Program-made: the position numbers and the translations under genes | From: Microbacterium sp. RU1D | GTDB lineage: Bacteria; Actinomycetota; Actinomycetes; Actinomycetales; Microbacteriaceae | Direction of reading: 5' to 3' | DNA: 64,000 bases | NCBI RefSeq assembly: GCF_900156435.1 | Contig: NZ_FTPQ01000002.1 | Span: forward strand, 62,001-126,000 | Notes under the pieces: generated by a model | Told to the model about the DNA's origin: nothing | What the model saw: the letters and a program-made list of their open reading frames with translations, nothing else | Databases searched by the model: none | In this document: piece after piece, positions 8,484-15,958 of the stretch | How positions within the stretch are numbered: the stretch's first letter is position 1 | How the letters are laid out: the number at the start of each line of letters is the position of its first letter

Positions 8484-9286
8484 GCTCCCGGCCCGAGCTC
8501 GCCGGACCGCTCGAAGGCGCCCGGGCCGTCTCGGCGGTCCGCCCACATCCGCTGATCGCGGCGGACGTCTGCCACGAGAGCCGGGTCGATGTCGGCGATG
8601 GCCACACCCTCTCGTCCGTCGACGCGCGCGATGCGGCGCCCGAGCGGGTCGAAGACGGCCGAGCCGCCGATGAAGTCGCTCGGAGCGCCGACGAGTCCGC
8701 TGTAGACGACGTACATCCCGTTGTCGAGCGCACGCGCAGCGAGGTGGAGGTCTCGGCGACGTTTCCCGCCCGGGAAGTAGGCGCCGCTGTTCAGGTAGAC
8801 GGTGGCCCCGGCTGCCGCTGCGGCGGCGGCATGCTCGGGGAAGTTCGCGTCGTAACAGACCGAGAGTGCGAACTCGACGGCGCCTACCCGGAAGGAGAAC
8901 CCTCCCGCGCCCGGGGCGAACACGGCACGCTCCGGAGCGTGGAGGTGCTGCTTGGACTACGCGGGGCGAGGGATGGCGTCCGGGGCGAGGACGAGGTCGG
9001 TCAGGGTTCGCCGGTCGCCCTGATCGAGCGCGGTGTTCACGACGGCGATGAGACCGGTCTGCTCGACCGCGTCTTGCAGAGGGGCGAGCCAGGCGAGGTC
9101 GGCGAGGCTCGGCAGTGCGCCGGTGAAAGTGGTCTCGTCGTAGCCGGTGAGGAAGGCCTCGGGGAAGAGGACCAGGTCCGCGTCGGCCGCGGCGCTTTCG
9201 GTGACGAACAGTGCGGCGCGCGCGACGTTCTGCGCGATGGCGCCGGGGGTGGCTTCGGCCTGGACGGTGGCGATGCGGACGGTCAC
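8462..9286 (-). pseudogene. Carbon-nitrogen hydrolase (nitrilase superfamily) interrupted by an amber codon
   Basis: The frame from GTG 9286 encodes a 274-codon nitrilase-superfamily amidase. Glu43 lies in FPEAFLTGY, the catalytic Lys in SKQHLHAPE (codon 112) and the nucleophile Cys144 in CYDANFPE. Codon 110 is TAG (plus strand 8957-8959), in the same frame. Everything on both sides is intact, and the expected residue there is Tyr (A-Y-S-K), so one base (TAC to TAG) separates it from a full gene. Unless the amber is read through or is a sequencing error, the product lacks Lys and Cys and is inactive. GTG 9286 follows a CAGACT -10 box by 6 nt. Confidence 0.8.
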
Positions 9287-9292
9287 GGCGTC

Positions 9293-9298
9293 AGTCTG
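9293..9298 (-). promoter_or_regulatory. Leaderless -10 box of the interrupted hydrolase
   Basis: CAGACT on the minus strand, 6 nt before GTG 9286 and immediately adjacent to the hexamer array starting at 9301. Confidence 0.35.
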
Positions 9299-9300
9299 GC

Positions 9301-9408
9301 AGGTGCAGGTGCAGGTGCAGGTGCTGGTGCTGGTGCAGGTACTAGAGCTGGTGCACGTGGTGCTGGTGCTGGTGCTGGTGCTGGTGCTGGTGCTGGTGCT
9401 GGTGCAGG
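9301..9408. repeat. Hexanucleotide array (GGTGCT/GGTGCA)n, 18 units
   Basis: Eighteen hexamers run from 9301 to 9408. They are AGGTGC and TGGTGC variants, with a uniform block of TGCTGG units at the right. The array covers the expected -35 and spacer of the minus-strand hydrolase promoter and everything just upstream. The uniform block suggests recent slippage. Confidence 0.9.
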
Positions 9409-9579
9409 TGGCTATCGATCCGTCCCGCTGCTGCGGGTGCGCTCGCCCCGGAGAGGGGCACCGGGCCGACGGGTCTCCCGGCGGGGCGCGCCGATGGTGG
9501 AAGGGGACGACATGCGCGAGATGCGAGGACCGACGGAGCGCGCCACCGCGTACTGCTCGATGATTCGCCCGGCGTCGTT

Positions 9580-11274
9580 CTAGAACGGCGGCGGATCCGT
9601 GCCGTACCTTCCGCCGAGGGGCGACGTCCACGAGGTGTCTTCGCCGGGCGGATGGTCGATGTCCCACCGGCTTTCGTGGCGCAGACGATGGTGATGTCGG
9701 CACTTCGGATCGAGGTTGTCGTCGTCGGTGGTTCCGCCGTCGGCCCAGGCCGTGAGGTGGTCGATGTCGCACTCGCGGGCGGCGCGGCCGCACCCGGGGA
9801 AGACGCAGGTGGGCGACGTGACGCCGAGCCACCGCCGGAGCGCGGCGGGAACCCGGTACGTCGTGCGGTCGAGCACGAGCGGTGCGCCGGTCACGGGGTG
9901 GGTGAGCAGCCGGATCCACGACGTGGCTCTCCCCGCCAGGCGTCGAGCCGTGGCGAGGTCGATCGGTCCGTAGCCCTCCAGCGTCGCGGGGGCGGTGCCG
10001 TGGCCGAGCAGCGTGAGCGCCGGGATCGTGACGACGACGGTCGCCGGGGGCGCGGCGCGGAAGGTGCGCGGGGCGTCAGGCTTGGCGGAGCCGCCCGGAC
10101 CGGCGGGGAGCGCGCCGGGGGCGTGCGCAGGGCCGACGGACGTTTCGGCGGCGTGAACCTGGAGGTCGGCCGCACGCGGAGCGGAGCCGGTCGTCCCCGG
10201 AATCGGAGACGGGATCGTCGCCGTCGGGCTTTCGACCATCGTCACCAGGTCGGCGAGCGCGTCAGCGCGCAGCTGCGCGAGCGAGCGCTCCTCGTCGGGC
10301 GCGGTCCGCAGGTGCCGGGCGGCCCGATCGAGACGAGACATCACGGCGCGAGCACGATCGGCCGGGAGGAGCGCGTGCAGCGAGGCCATGCCGTCGAGTT
10401 CGGCTCTCATCCATACGCCGCGATCGTCTGCGGCCCGGCGGTGGCGGGCATCGATCGACTCCGCGTGGACGCGCTCTCGAATCGCTCGGGCAGCGACCGC
10501 GAACTTCGCCGGGGGCAGGGCCAGCGCCTGCGGACACGCGGCGTCGTCGAAGCGCTGGAAGGCATCGGAGTCGCCCGCCGGGAGGGTCGAAGCCAGTCTG
10601 GCCGCGTCGACGGCGTGCTTCTCGGAGAGGCGTCCTGCGCTGAAGGCGGCCCACAACCGCGGACAGCCGCCGATGAGCGTTCGCGCGTGCGCAGCTCGTG
10701 TGCGGACGGTCTGCTCCGATAAACGCAGGCGCACCGCGATCTCTGCGACGGCGGCTCGTTCGGCGAGATCGACGCGGTCGCGCCGCACCGCGCCGGGTGT
10801 GCGCCCCCGGGGATCATTCCAGGCGCGATCGGACGTTGGATCGGGCCCGACCCAGGGCGTCGGGTCGTAAGCGGCGTCGTCGAGGATCGCCAGGATGAGG
10901 CGGTATTCGTCGGCGGTCGCTCGCTGGCGATCGCCGATGACGTTTTCCAGATGTCCCAGCCTCGCGTCGATGTCGGAGACCACTGCCACGTCGCCGTCGT
11001 GCGGCCCCATGACGTCGTCCCACCGCCAGGCTCCGCCGCCATCGACCGCATCGGAAGCGCTCGACGCCCGCTCGGACATGCCTTCTCCAGGACCGGAGGA
11101 CACGGAGTCGAAAGATGCGGCCAGGTCACCCGTCCACCATTCGACATCGCCACTCTCGTGGTGCGCCGCCCATTCGGCTCCGCGCTCGCGTTCGTGGTCG
11201 CTCGGCCAGGGCACCCCGTCGCACTCCCGGACCACCGGCATCGGCCGGTGCTTCACGCGTGCACTTCGGGTCAT
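9580..11274 (-). CDS. DUF222 / HNH endonuclease domain protein
   Basis: A 564-residue protein of the 13E12-like DUF222-HNH family that is multicopy in many actinobacteria. The first half is the helical DUF222 region (about 90-330). An Ala/Pro-rich linker follows, then a C-terminal HNH module with zinc Cys pairs (CVFPGCGR), the catalytic IDHL and CRHHH. Its biological role is unknown; it may be part of a mobile or phage-derived family. The open frame continues to 11724, but that part is repeat DNA. ATG 11274 follows a TACCGT -10 box by 6 nt. Confidence 0.8.
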   Translation of the reverse strand: MTRSARVKHRPMPVVRECDGVPWPSDHERERGAEWAAHHESGDVEWWTGDLAASFDSVSSGPGEGMSERASSASDAVDGGGAWRWDDVMGPHDGDVAVVSDIDARLGHLENVIGDRQRATADEYRLILAILDDAAYDPTPWVGPDPTSDRAWNDPRGRTPGAVRRDRVDLAERAAVAEIAVRLRLSEQTVRTRAAHARTLIGGCPRLWAAFSAGRLSEKHAVDAARLASTLPAGDSDAFQRFDDAACPQALALPPAKFAVAARAIRERVHAESIDARHRRAADDRGVWMRAELDGMASLHALLPADRARAVMSRLDRAARHLRTAPDEERSLAQLRADALADLVTMVESPTATIPSPIPGTTGSAPRAADLQVHAAETSVGPAHAPGALPAGPGGSAKPDAPRTFRAAPPATVVVTIPALTLLGHGTAPATLEGYGPIDLATARRLAGRATSWIRLLTHPVTGAPLVLDRTTYRVPAALRRWLGVTSPTCVFPGCGRAARECDIDHLTAWADGGTTDDDNLDPKCRHHHRLRHESRWDIDHPPGEDTSWTSPLGGRYGTDPPPF

Positions 11275-11280
11275 GGCAGA

Positions 11281-11286
11281 ACGGTA
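11281..11286 (-). promoter_or_regulatory. Leaderless -10 box of the DUF222/HNH gene
   Basis: TACCGT on the minus strand, 6 nt before ATG 11274. From here to the minisatellite at 11534 I see no gene. Confidence 0.45.
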
Positions 11287-11533
11287 TCGCCGACCTCCGA
11301 CATCGCAGCGGCGGCCGGCAGGACGCCCGTCGAGGCTGACCGTGTCAGAGACGGCGCTTACCCGGCGCGTGGGCGAACAGTGGGAAGACCCCCGGATCGG
11401 ACCGCCCTCGCGTCGAGCTCTGGCGAGGCCGCCGTCGGATGCGCGACGCCACCGGAGGGGCGGCACGTGCCGGCGGCGCGCCGAACGGGACGGTGCCCAC
11501 CATGGGGGTGCAAGGGGCGGGTGCGGCGCGTGC

Positions 11534-11676
11534 GTTTCGGGGTGCGCCGCTGGGGTGCGGGGCCGGATGCGGCGCTGTACGTTTCGGGGTGCGCCGCTGG
11601 GGTGCAGAGGGCGGATGCGGCGCTGTACGTTTCGGGATGCGCCGCTGGGGTGCCGGCGCCGGATGCCGCGGACTCG
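11534..11676. repeat. Minisatellite of three 47-48 bp units
   Basis: Units start at 11534, 11581 and 11629, each opening GTTTCGGGGTGCGCCGCTGG (GTTTCGGGATG in the third). The first two are nearly identical; the third diverges at its end. The array lies between the stop of the exonuclease gene and the promoter of the HNH gene. Confidence 0.9.
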
Positions 11677-11680
11677 GCAC

Positions 11681-12415
11681 TCAGCGGATCGGCCAGGTCC
11701 CGTCGACCGGGGGAGCCGTGGCATCCAGCCGCCCGATCTGCACGAAGTACTCCGTCAGGCTCGCGGCCTGCGCGCGGGCCCATGCGATCTGACGGGTGTG
11801 CAGTTCGTCGAGGGTCTGCGGCATCCACGGGCCGAACTTCTCGGCGAGGGCCAGGGCCAGGCGACCGGCCGCCACCGCGTCGGCGCAGGCTTCATGAGCG
11901 GACTCCAGCGGAACGGCGTAGTGCTCGGCGACGACCGACAGCGTGCGCTTGCCGCGACGGTACCGGTCGTAGGTCTTGTCGACCACGAGCGGGTCGATGA
12001 CCGGCGATGGCGCGTGGATCGGGACGACGCCGTGGCGGACGGCCTCGTTCTTGAGCATCGAGAAATCGAAGGGCGCGTTGTAGGCCACGACGGGGATGCC
12101 GGCGGCGAACAGCGCCGCGAGGGCCTCGACGACCTCGGCCACCACACGCGGGGCGGGGGCTCCGTCGGCGCGGGCCCGTTCCGTCGAGATGCCGTGGATC
12201 GCCGCCGCGCCGGCCGGGATCTCGACGCCGGGGTCGGCCAGCCAGTCCCGGGCGTCGATTACGTTGCCGTCGACATCGAGCACGCCCACGTGAGCGGTGA
12301 CGATCCGATCGCGCTCGACGTCGACGCCGGTGGTCTCGAGATCGAACACGCCGATGAGGCGCGCCCACTCGGGCGTCTGGAACAGGGGGAGCGGCTCGGC
12401 CTGCCACGTGGTCAT
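11681..12415 (-). CDS. 3'-5' exonuclease of the DnaQ family
   Basis: A 244-residue DEDD-type exonuclease. Motif I is FDLETTGVD (about 23-31), motif II is NAPFDFSML in mid-protein, and motif III is the H..C-D pattern in ESAHEACADAVAAGRLA (DEDDh type). This matches stand-alone epsilon-like exonucleases used in repair or RNA trimming rather than a polymerase-fused proofreading subunit. No partner gene is adjacent. ATG 12415 follows TACCGT by 7 nt. Confidence 0.88.
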   Translation of the reverse strand: MTTWQAEPLPLFQTPEWARLIGVFDLETTGVDVERDRIVTAHVGVLDVDGNVIDARDWLADPGVEIPAGAAAIHGISTERARADGAPAPRVVAEVVEALAALFAAGIPVVAYNAPFDFSMLKNEAVRHGVVPIHAPSPVIDPLVVDKTYDRYRRGKRTLSVVAEHYAVPLESAHEACADAVAAGRLALALAEKFGPWMPQTLDELHTRQIAWARAQAASLTEYFVQIGRLDATAPPVDGTWPIR

Positions 12416-12422
12416 GCGCCCC

Positions 12423-12428
12423 ACGGTA
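12423..12428 (-). promoter_or_regulatory. Leaderless -10 box of the DnaQ-like exonuclease
   Basis: TACCGT on the minus strand, 7 nt before ATG 12415. Confidence 0.45.
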
Positions 12429-12749
12429 GAACGGGCGTCCGACATGGCCCGCCAGGCGCGCAGACGAGGGGCGCGGGGAGGAGGACGGATGCCGGTGGTG
12501 GGGTTCGCGATGAGGTGCCGGGCGAAGCGATCCGGCGAGCTGGACACCGGGGGTCGTGGCGCGGGACCGGACGGATGCCGCGCCTGGCGAACGCGAACGT
12601 CGAAGGGTGGGCATGGATCCGGATGCCGGGTCGGGGCGTCCGGAGAGCGTGCGTTCCGCGGGTCGGCGTCGAGGTGTGCGGAGGGGACACGTCCCGCGGG
12701 CCGGGCTCGTCGGACGTCTGGCCGGCCGGGCGATGTCGGGACCCCCTCG
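12429..12749. other. Divergent intergenic region without recognisable gene
   Basis: About 320 bp between two divergent predicted promoters. I see neither a coding frame with family features nor a clear operator. Confidence 0.5.
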
Positions 12750-12755
12750 TAGACT
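12750..12755 (+). promoter_or_regulatory. Leaderless -10 box of the second alpha/beta hydrolase
   Basis: TAGACT, exactly 6 nt before ATG 12762. Confidence 0.5.
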
Positions 12756-12761
12756 CGACCC

Positions 12762-13634
12762 ATGCCGAACCCGTATGCCGAGCGCCTCGCCGAGATCGCC
12801 GTGGAGCGCCGCGAGGTCGCCGTCCTCGGTGGTACGACGGCCTACTGGGTCTACGGCGACGAGGCCGCGTCGACGACGATCGTCGCGGTGCACGGGTTCC
12901 GCGGCGAGCATCACGGGCTCGACCCCGTGGTGGCGCACCTTCCCGGCATCCGGGTCATCTCGCCCGATCTGCCCGGCTTCGGCGAGACGGCGCCGCTCGC
13001 CGGACGCGCGCACGATCTCGACACGTACGCGCAATGGCTGCGGGCGTTCGTCGAGGCGGTCGCGCCGGGCGCGGTCGTGCTCGGGCACTCGTTCGGGTCG
13101 ATCGTGTCGTCGGCCGCGGTGGCGGGCGGGCTCGCGACACCCAAGCTCATCCTCGTGAACCCGATCGGCGCGCCCGCGCTCGAGGGGCCGCGCGGGATCC
13201 TCACGCGCCTCGCGGTGTTCTACTACCTCGCCGGGGCCAAGCTCCCGCGCGCGATAGGCGAGGGGCTGCTGCGCAACGGACTGATCGTGCGCGTCATGAG
13301 CAACGCCATGGCGAAGACGCGAGACCCCGAGCTGCGGCGCTTCGTGCACGAGCAGCACGACGAGTACTTCTCGCGCTTCGCCGACCGCGACGTGCTGCAT
13401 GAGGCGTTCGTGACGAGCGTCTCGCACGACGTCCGCGAGTTCGCGCCGCGCATCGCGCAGCCGACCCTGCTCATCGCCGCCGAGAAGGACGACATCACCC
13501 CGATCGAGGCCGAGCGGCACTTGGCCACGCTGTTCCCGGATGCCGAACTGGTGGAGATCCCCGAGGTCGGGCACCTCATCCATTACGAGACGCCGCAGGC
13601 TGCGGCATCCGCGATCCGGGACTTCGTGGGCTGA
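12762..13634 (+). CDS. Alpha/beta hydrolase
   Basis: A 290-residue alpha/beta-fold hydrolase with the HGFRGEHHGLDPV oxyanion region, the nucleophile motif GHSFGS, and a late VGHLIHYE motif supplying the catalytic His. The substrate is unknown. It is more similar in build to esterase/epoxide-hydrolase-like enzymes than the short hydrolase at 2015. No signal peptide or membrane segment is visible. It converges on the CGNR regulator gene with a 36-bp gap. Confidence 0.85.
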   Translation: MPNPYAERLAEIAVERREVAVLGGTTAYWVYGDEAASTTIVAVHGFRGEHHGLDPVVAHLPGIRVISPDLPGFGETAPLAGRAHDLDTYAQWLRAFVEAVAPGAVVLGHSFGSIVSSAAVAGGLATPKLILVNPIGAPALEGPRGILTRLAVFYYLAGAKLPRAIGEGLLRNGLIVRVMSNAMAKTRDPELRRFVHEQHDEYFSRFADRDVLHEAFVTSVSHDVREFAPRIAQPTLLIAAEKDDITPIEAERHLATLFPDAELVEIPEVGHLIHYETPQAAASAIRDFVG

Positions 13635-13670
13635 GGGGGGACGACCCGTCCGCGTCGACGCGCGCGAGGG

Positions 13671-14231
13671 TCAGACCGTCGTCTCCGCCTTGCGCTTCCG
13701 GTACGCGTTGACGTTCATGCGGTTGCCGCAGTTGCCGGAGTCGCAGTAGCGCTTCGAGCCGTTCTTGGAGAAGTCGACGTACACGCCGTCGCAGTCGTCG
13801 GCGTCGCAGACGCGGACGCGGGCGTACTCGTCGGCGCGGATGACGTCGACGAACGCCATCGCCGTCTCCACGAGCATGCGCTGGGCGAGGTGGTCCGACG
13901 CCTCGGAGGCGTGGATGTGCCAGTCGAACTCGTCGTGTCGCACGAGCTGGGGGAGGGCCCGTCCGTCGCGGAGCATCGCGTTGACCAGCGGCACCGCCGC
14001 GTCGCGATCGACGTTCCACAGCGCCTGAATGCGCGACCGGATGCCGCGCACGGCGGCCAGCTCGCGCTCGTCACGGGCGCGCGAACCGGTGTACGTGTGC
14101 CGCTCGGCGAAGTCGTCGAGTTCGGCCATCGTCGTGAGGCTGTCGACCCCGCTCACCTCGGTGTGGGGCAGGGTGTTGACCAGTTCGACGGTCGCGCGCA
14201 GCACCAGTTCGGTGTCACGGATGAAGACCAT
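13671..14231 (-). CDS. CGNR zinc-finger domain transcriptional regulator
   Basis: A 186-residue protein with the N-terminal ABATE-type stress-sensor region and a C-terminal CGNR zinc finger. Two Cys (VCDADDCDGV) and CDSGNCGNRMNVNAYRKRK give the name-giving motif and a basic DNA-contact tail. Such proteins are presumed DNA-binding regulators. ATG 14231 is preferred over ATG 14246 because AGGAG lies 5 nt upstream of it. It is divergent from an EamA exporter gene, the likely target. Confidence 0.82.
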   Translation of the reverse strand: MVFIRDTELVLRATVELVNTLPHTEVSGVDSLTTMAELDDFAERHTYTGSRARDERELAAVRGIRSRIQALWNVDRDAAVPLVNAMLRDGRALPQLVRHDEFDWHIHASEASDHLAQRMLVETAMAFVDVIRADEYARVRVCDADDCDGVYVDFSKNGSKRYCDSGNCGNRMNVNAYRKRKAETTV

Positions 14232-14256
14232 GTTGACTCCTGACATTCCCAGGTCG

Positions 14257-14262
14257 TACTGT
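14257..14262 (+). promoter_or_regulatory. Predicted -10 box of the EamA transporter gene
   Basis: TACTGT, about 40 nt before ATG 14303. It lies in a TGACA (14241-14245) / TGTCA (14260-14264) inverted repeat that could bind the divergent CGNR regulator. Confidence 0.35.
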
Positions 14263-14302
14263 CACGAGTGTAAACGCTCTTGACCCCTGACAGCAGGCCC
14301 GC

Positions 14303-15295
14303 ATGACCACGTCGTCCGTCACCCTTCCCCGCCCCACCCGCCACGGCTCCGGCGCCGTCACCGGGCTCCTCATCGCCGTCGCCTCGGCACTGGCGTTCTC
14401 GTCCAGCGGTCCGTTCGTGAAGCCCCTCCTCGACGGCGGGTGGTCGCTCGGGGCCGTGCTGCTCGTGCGCATGGGGGTCGCCGCTGTCCTGCTCTCGCCC
14501 GCGCTCGTCACGGCGATCCGGCGCCAGCGCGGATTCCTCCGGCGCCACGGCCTCATCATCGTGGCCTTCGGCCTGACCGCCGTCGCGGGATGCCAGCTGT
14601 TCTACTTCGCCGCGATGCAGCGGATGCCGGTGGCGGTGGCGCTGCTGATCCAGTACATCGCGCCCGTGCTCATCGTGATCGCGGTGTGGGTGCGCACGCG
14701 CCGGGCGCCGTCGACGGCCGTGCTCATCGGCTCGGTCGTCGCGATGGCCGGTCTCGTGCTCGTCGTCGATATCAGCGGAGCGCGGTTCGACCTGCTCGGC
14801 ACGCTCTTCGCCCTCTGCGCGGCGGTCTGCGCCGCGGCCTACTTCGTCATCGCCGGTCGCGCGGGTGACGACCTCCCGCCCCTCGCCCTGGCCGCCGGCG
14901 GCCTGCTCACCGGCACCCTGCTCATGGGCGTGCTCGTGGGCGTGGGCGTGCTGCCGTTCGCCGACCCGTCGATCACGGTGTCCCTGGCGGGGCTGCAGGT
15001 TCCCGGCATCCTGCCCCTGCTGTGGGTGGGCGCGGTCGCCACCACCCTCGGGTACGCCCTCGGAGTCATCGCCGTGCCGCTCATCGGCTCGCGTCTGGCC
15101 TCGTTCGTCGGGCTCAGCGAGGTGCTCTTCGCGCTCGGTTTCGCGTGGCTGCTGCTGGGGGAGACGCCCGCGCCGATCCAGTTCGTGGGCGGCGCGCTGA
15201 TCCTCGTCGGGGTGGTGCTGGTCCGACTGGATGCCGGAAGCCCGGCTGAGCCGAAGGCGGAGACGGCGAGCATCCCGGTGGTGCCGGCGCCGTAG
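14303..15295 (+). CDS. EamA family drug/metabolite transporter
   Basis: A 330-residue integral membrane protein with ten predicted hydrophobic helices in two EamA halves (about 15-150 and 160-305). The first half has the FSSSGPFVKPLLDGGWS motif and the second has AYFVIAGRAGDDLPPLALAAGG. It probably exports a metabolite or amino acid. The substrate is not readable from sequence. Its neighbours (divergent CGNR regulator, convergent Lrp-type regulator 12 bp downstream) leave open an amino-acid efflux role. Confidence 0.85.
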   Translation: MTTSSVTLPRPTRHGSGAVTGLLIAVASALAFSSSGPFVKPLLDGGWSLGAVLLVRMGVAAVLLSPALVTAIRRQRGFLRRHGLIIVAFGLTAVAGCQLFYFAAMQRMPVAVALLIQYIAPVLIVIAVWVRTRRAPSTAVLIGSVVAMAGLVLVVDISGARFDLLGTLFALCAAVCAAAYFVIAGRAGDDLPPLALAAGGLLTGTLLMGVLVGVGVLPFADPSITVSLAGLQVPGILPLLWVGAVATTLGYALGVIAVPLIGSRLASFVGLSEVLFALGFAWLLLGETPAPIQFVGGALILVGVVLVRLDAGSPAEPKAETASIPVVPAP

Positions 15296-15307
15296 GTTTC
15301 CGATCCG

Positions 15308-15781
15308 CTAGTTCTCCTCGCGCGCCAGCTGCATCAGCGGACCGACGCGGTAGCCGATGACCTCGCCCATCACGAGCGAGGTCTCGGTGCGTTCGACGCC
15401 CTCGATCGCGAGGATGCGCGCGTCGGTGTCGAAGAGGTGCTGCGTGTCGCGGCACGCCACCCGTACGAGCAGGTCGACCTGGCCGCTCAGCCCGTGCGCC
15501 TGCAGCACCTCGGGCACTTTCGCCAGCTCGTCGCGGATCGCGGGGAGCTCGGCCTGGCGCACCGTGACCTGCAGGAACGCCTCGATGGGGAATCCGAGCG
15601 CCTCGGCCGAGAGCGTGCGCTCGAACGACAGGAACACGCCTCCGCGTTCGAGGCGGCTCATGCGCGCCTGGACGGTGTTGCGCGAGAGGCCGAGCTTTTC
15701 GGCGAGCGCGACGACGGTGGCGCGCGGATCGGCGGACAGGGCGCGGAGGAGGTCGAGGTCGACCGCGTCGAGCTTGCTCAT
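15308..15781 (-). CDS. Lrp/AsnC family transcriptional regulator
   Basis: A 157-residue regulator. The N-terminal winged helix (MSKLDAVDLDLLRALSADPR, then LAEKLGLSRNTVQARMSRLE) is followed by a RAM/AsnC ligand-binding domain. ATG 15781 is the family start; it lies 8 nt after TAATGT. It is divergent from bkdA, and in actinobacteria and pseudomonads Lrp-type (BkdR) proteins control bkd operons, so it is the presumed branched-chain-amino-acid-responsive regulator of the next three genes. Confidence 0.88.
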   Translation of the reverse strand: MSKLDAVDLDLLRALSADPRATVVALAEKLGLSRNTVQARMSRLERGGVFLSFERTLSAEALGFPIEAFLQVTVRQAELPAIRDELAKVPEVLQAHGLSGQVDLLVRVACRDTQHLFDTDARILAIEGVERTETSLVMGEVIGYRVGPLMQLAREEN

Positions 15782-15789
15782 GCTGCGAA

Positions 15790-15795
15790 ACATTA
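15790..15795 (-). promoter_or_regulatory. Predicted -10 box of the Lrp-type regulator
   Basis: TAATGT on the minus strand, 8 nt before ATG 15781. Confidence 0.35.
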
Positions 15796-15827
15796 GCAGT
15801 GCCCCCACCCCGCGCAATGGGCACCTT

Positions 15828-15854
15828 GCTCAATATGACGGCGAGGTCTTGAGC
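15828..15854. promoter_or_regulatory. Candidate Lrp-type operator upstream of bkdA
   Basis: GCTCAA (15828-15833) and TTGAGC (15849-15854) form an inverted repeat with a 15-bp AT-richer centre between the regulator start and the TACGGT -10 box at 15872. Confidence 0.4.
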
Positions 15855-15871
15855 GGGGTGCATTCCGCGCG

Positions 15872-15877
15872 TACGGT
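15872..15877 (+). promoter_or_regulatory. Predicted -10 box of the bkd operon
   Basis: TACGGT, about 75 nt upstream of the bkdA start. Confidence 0.4.
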
Positions 15878-15958
15878 CGGCCACGTCGGCGCCGTTGCCG
15901 ACGCCCGGACCGCCCCGGCTCTCACGAGGAGCCGCGGGCCGCACCTGGAGGGATGACG

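Noticed and set aside
8960-9286. A frameshift in the carbon-nitrogen hydrolase
   Set aside because: The upstream and downstream pieces are in the same reading frame; only a TAG codon separates them.
9301-9408. A CRISPR array or repeat protein gene
   Set aside because: The units are 6-bp without spacers, and the Thr/Ser or Val/Leu repeats they would encode have no start or domain.
11275-11724. N-terminal extension of the HNH protein to 714 residues
   Set aside because: The extra 150 residues translate the 48-bp minisatellite and Arg-rich intergenic DNA; a -10 box 6 nt before ATG 11274 marks the real start.
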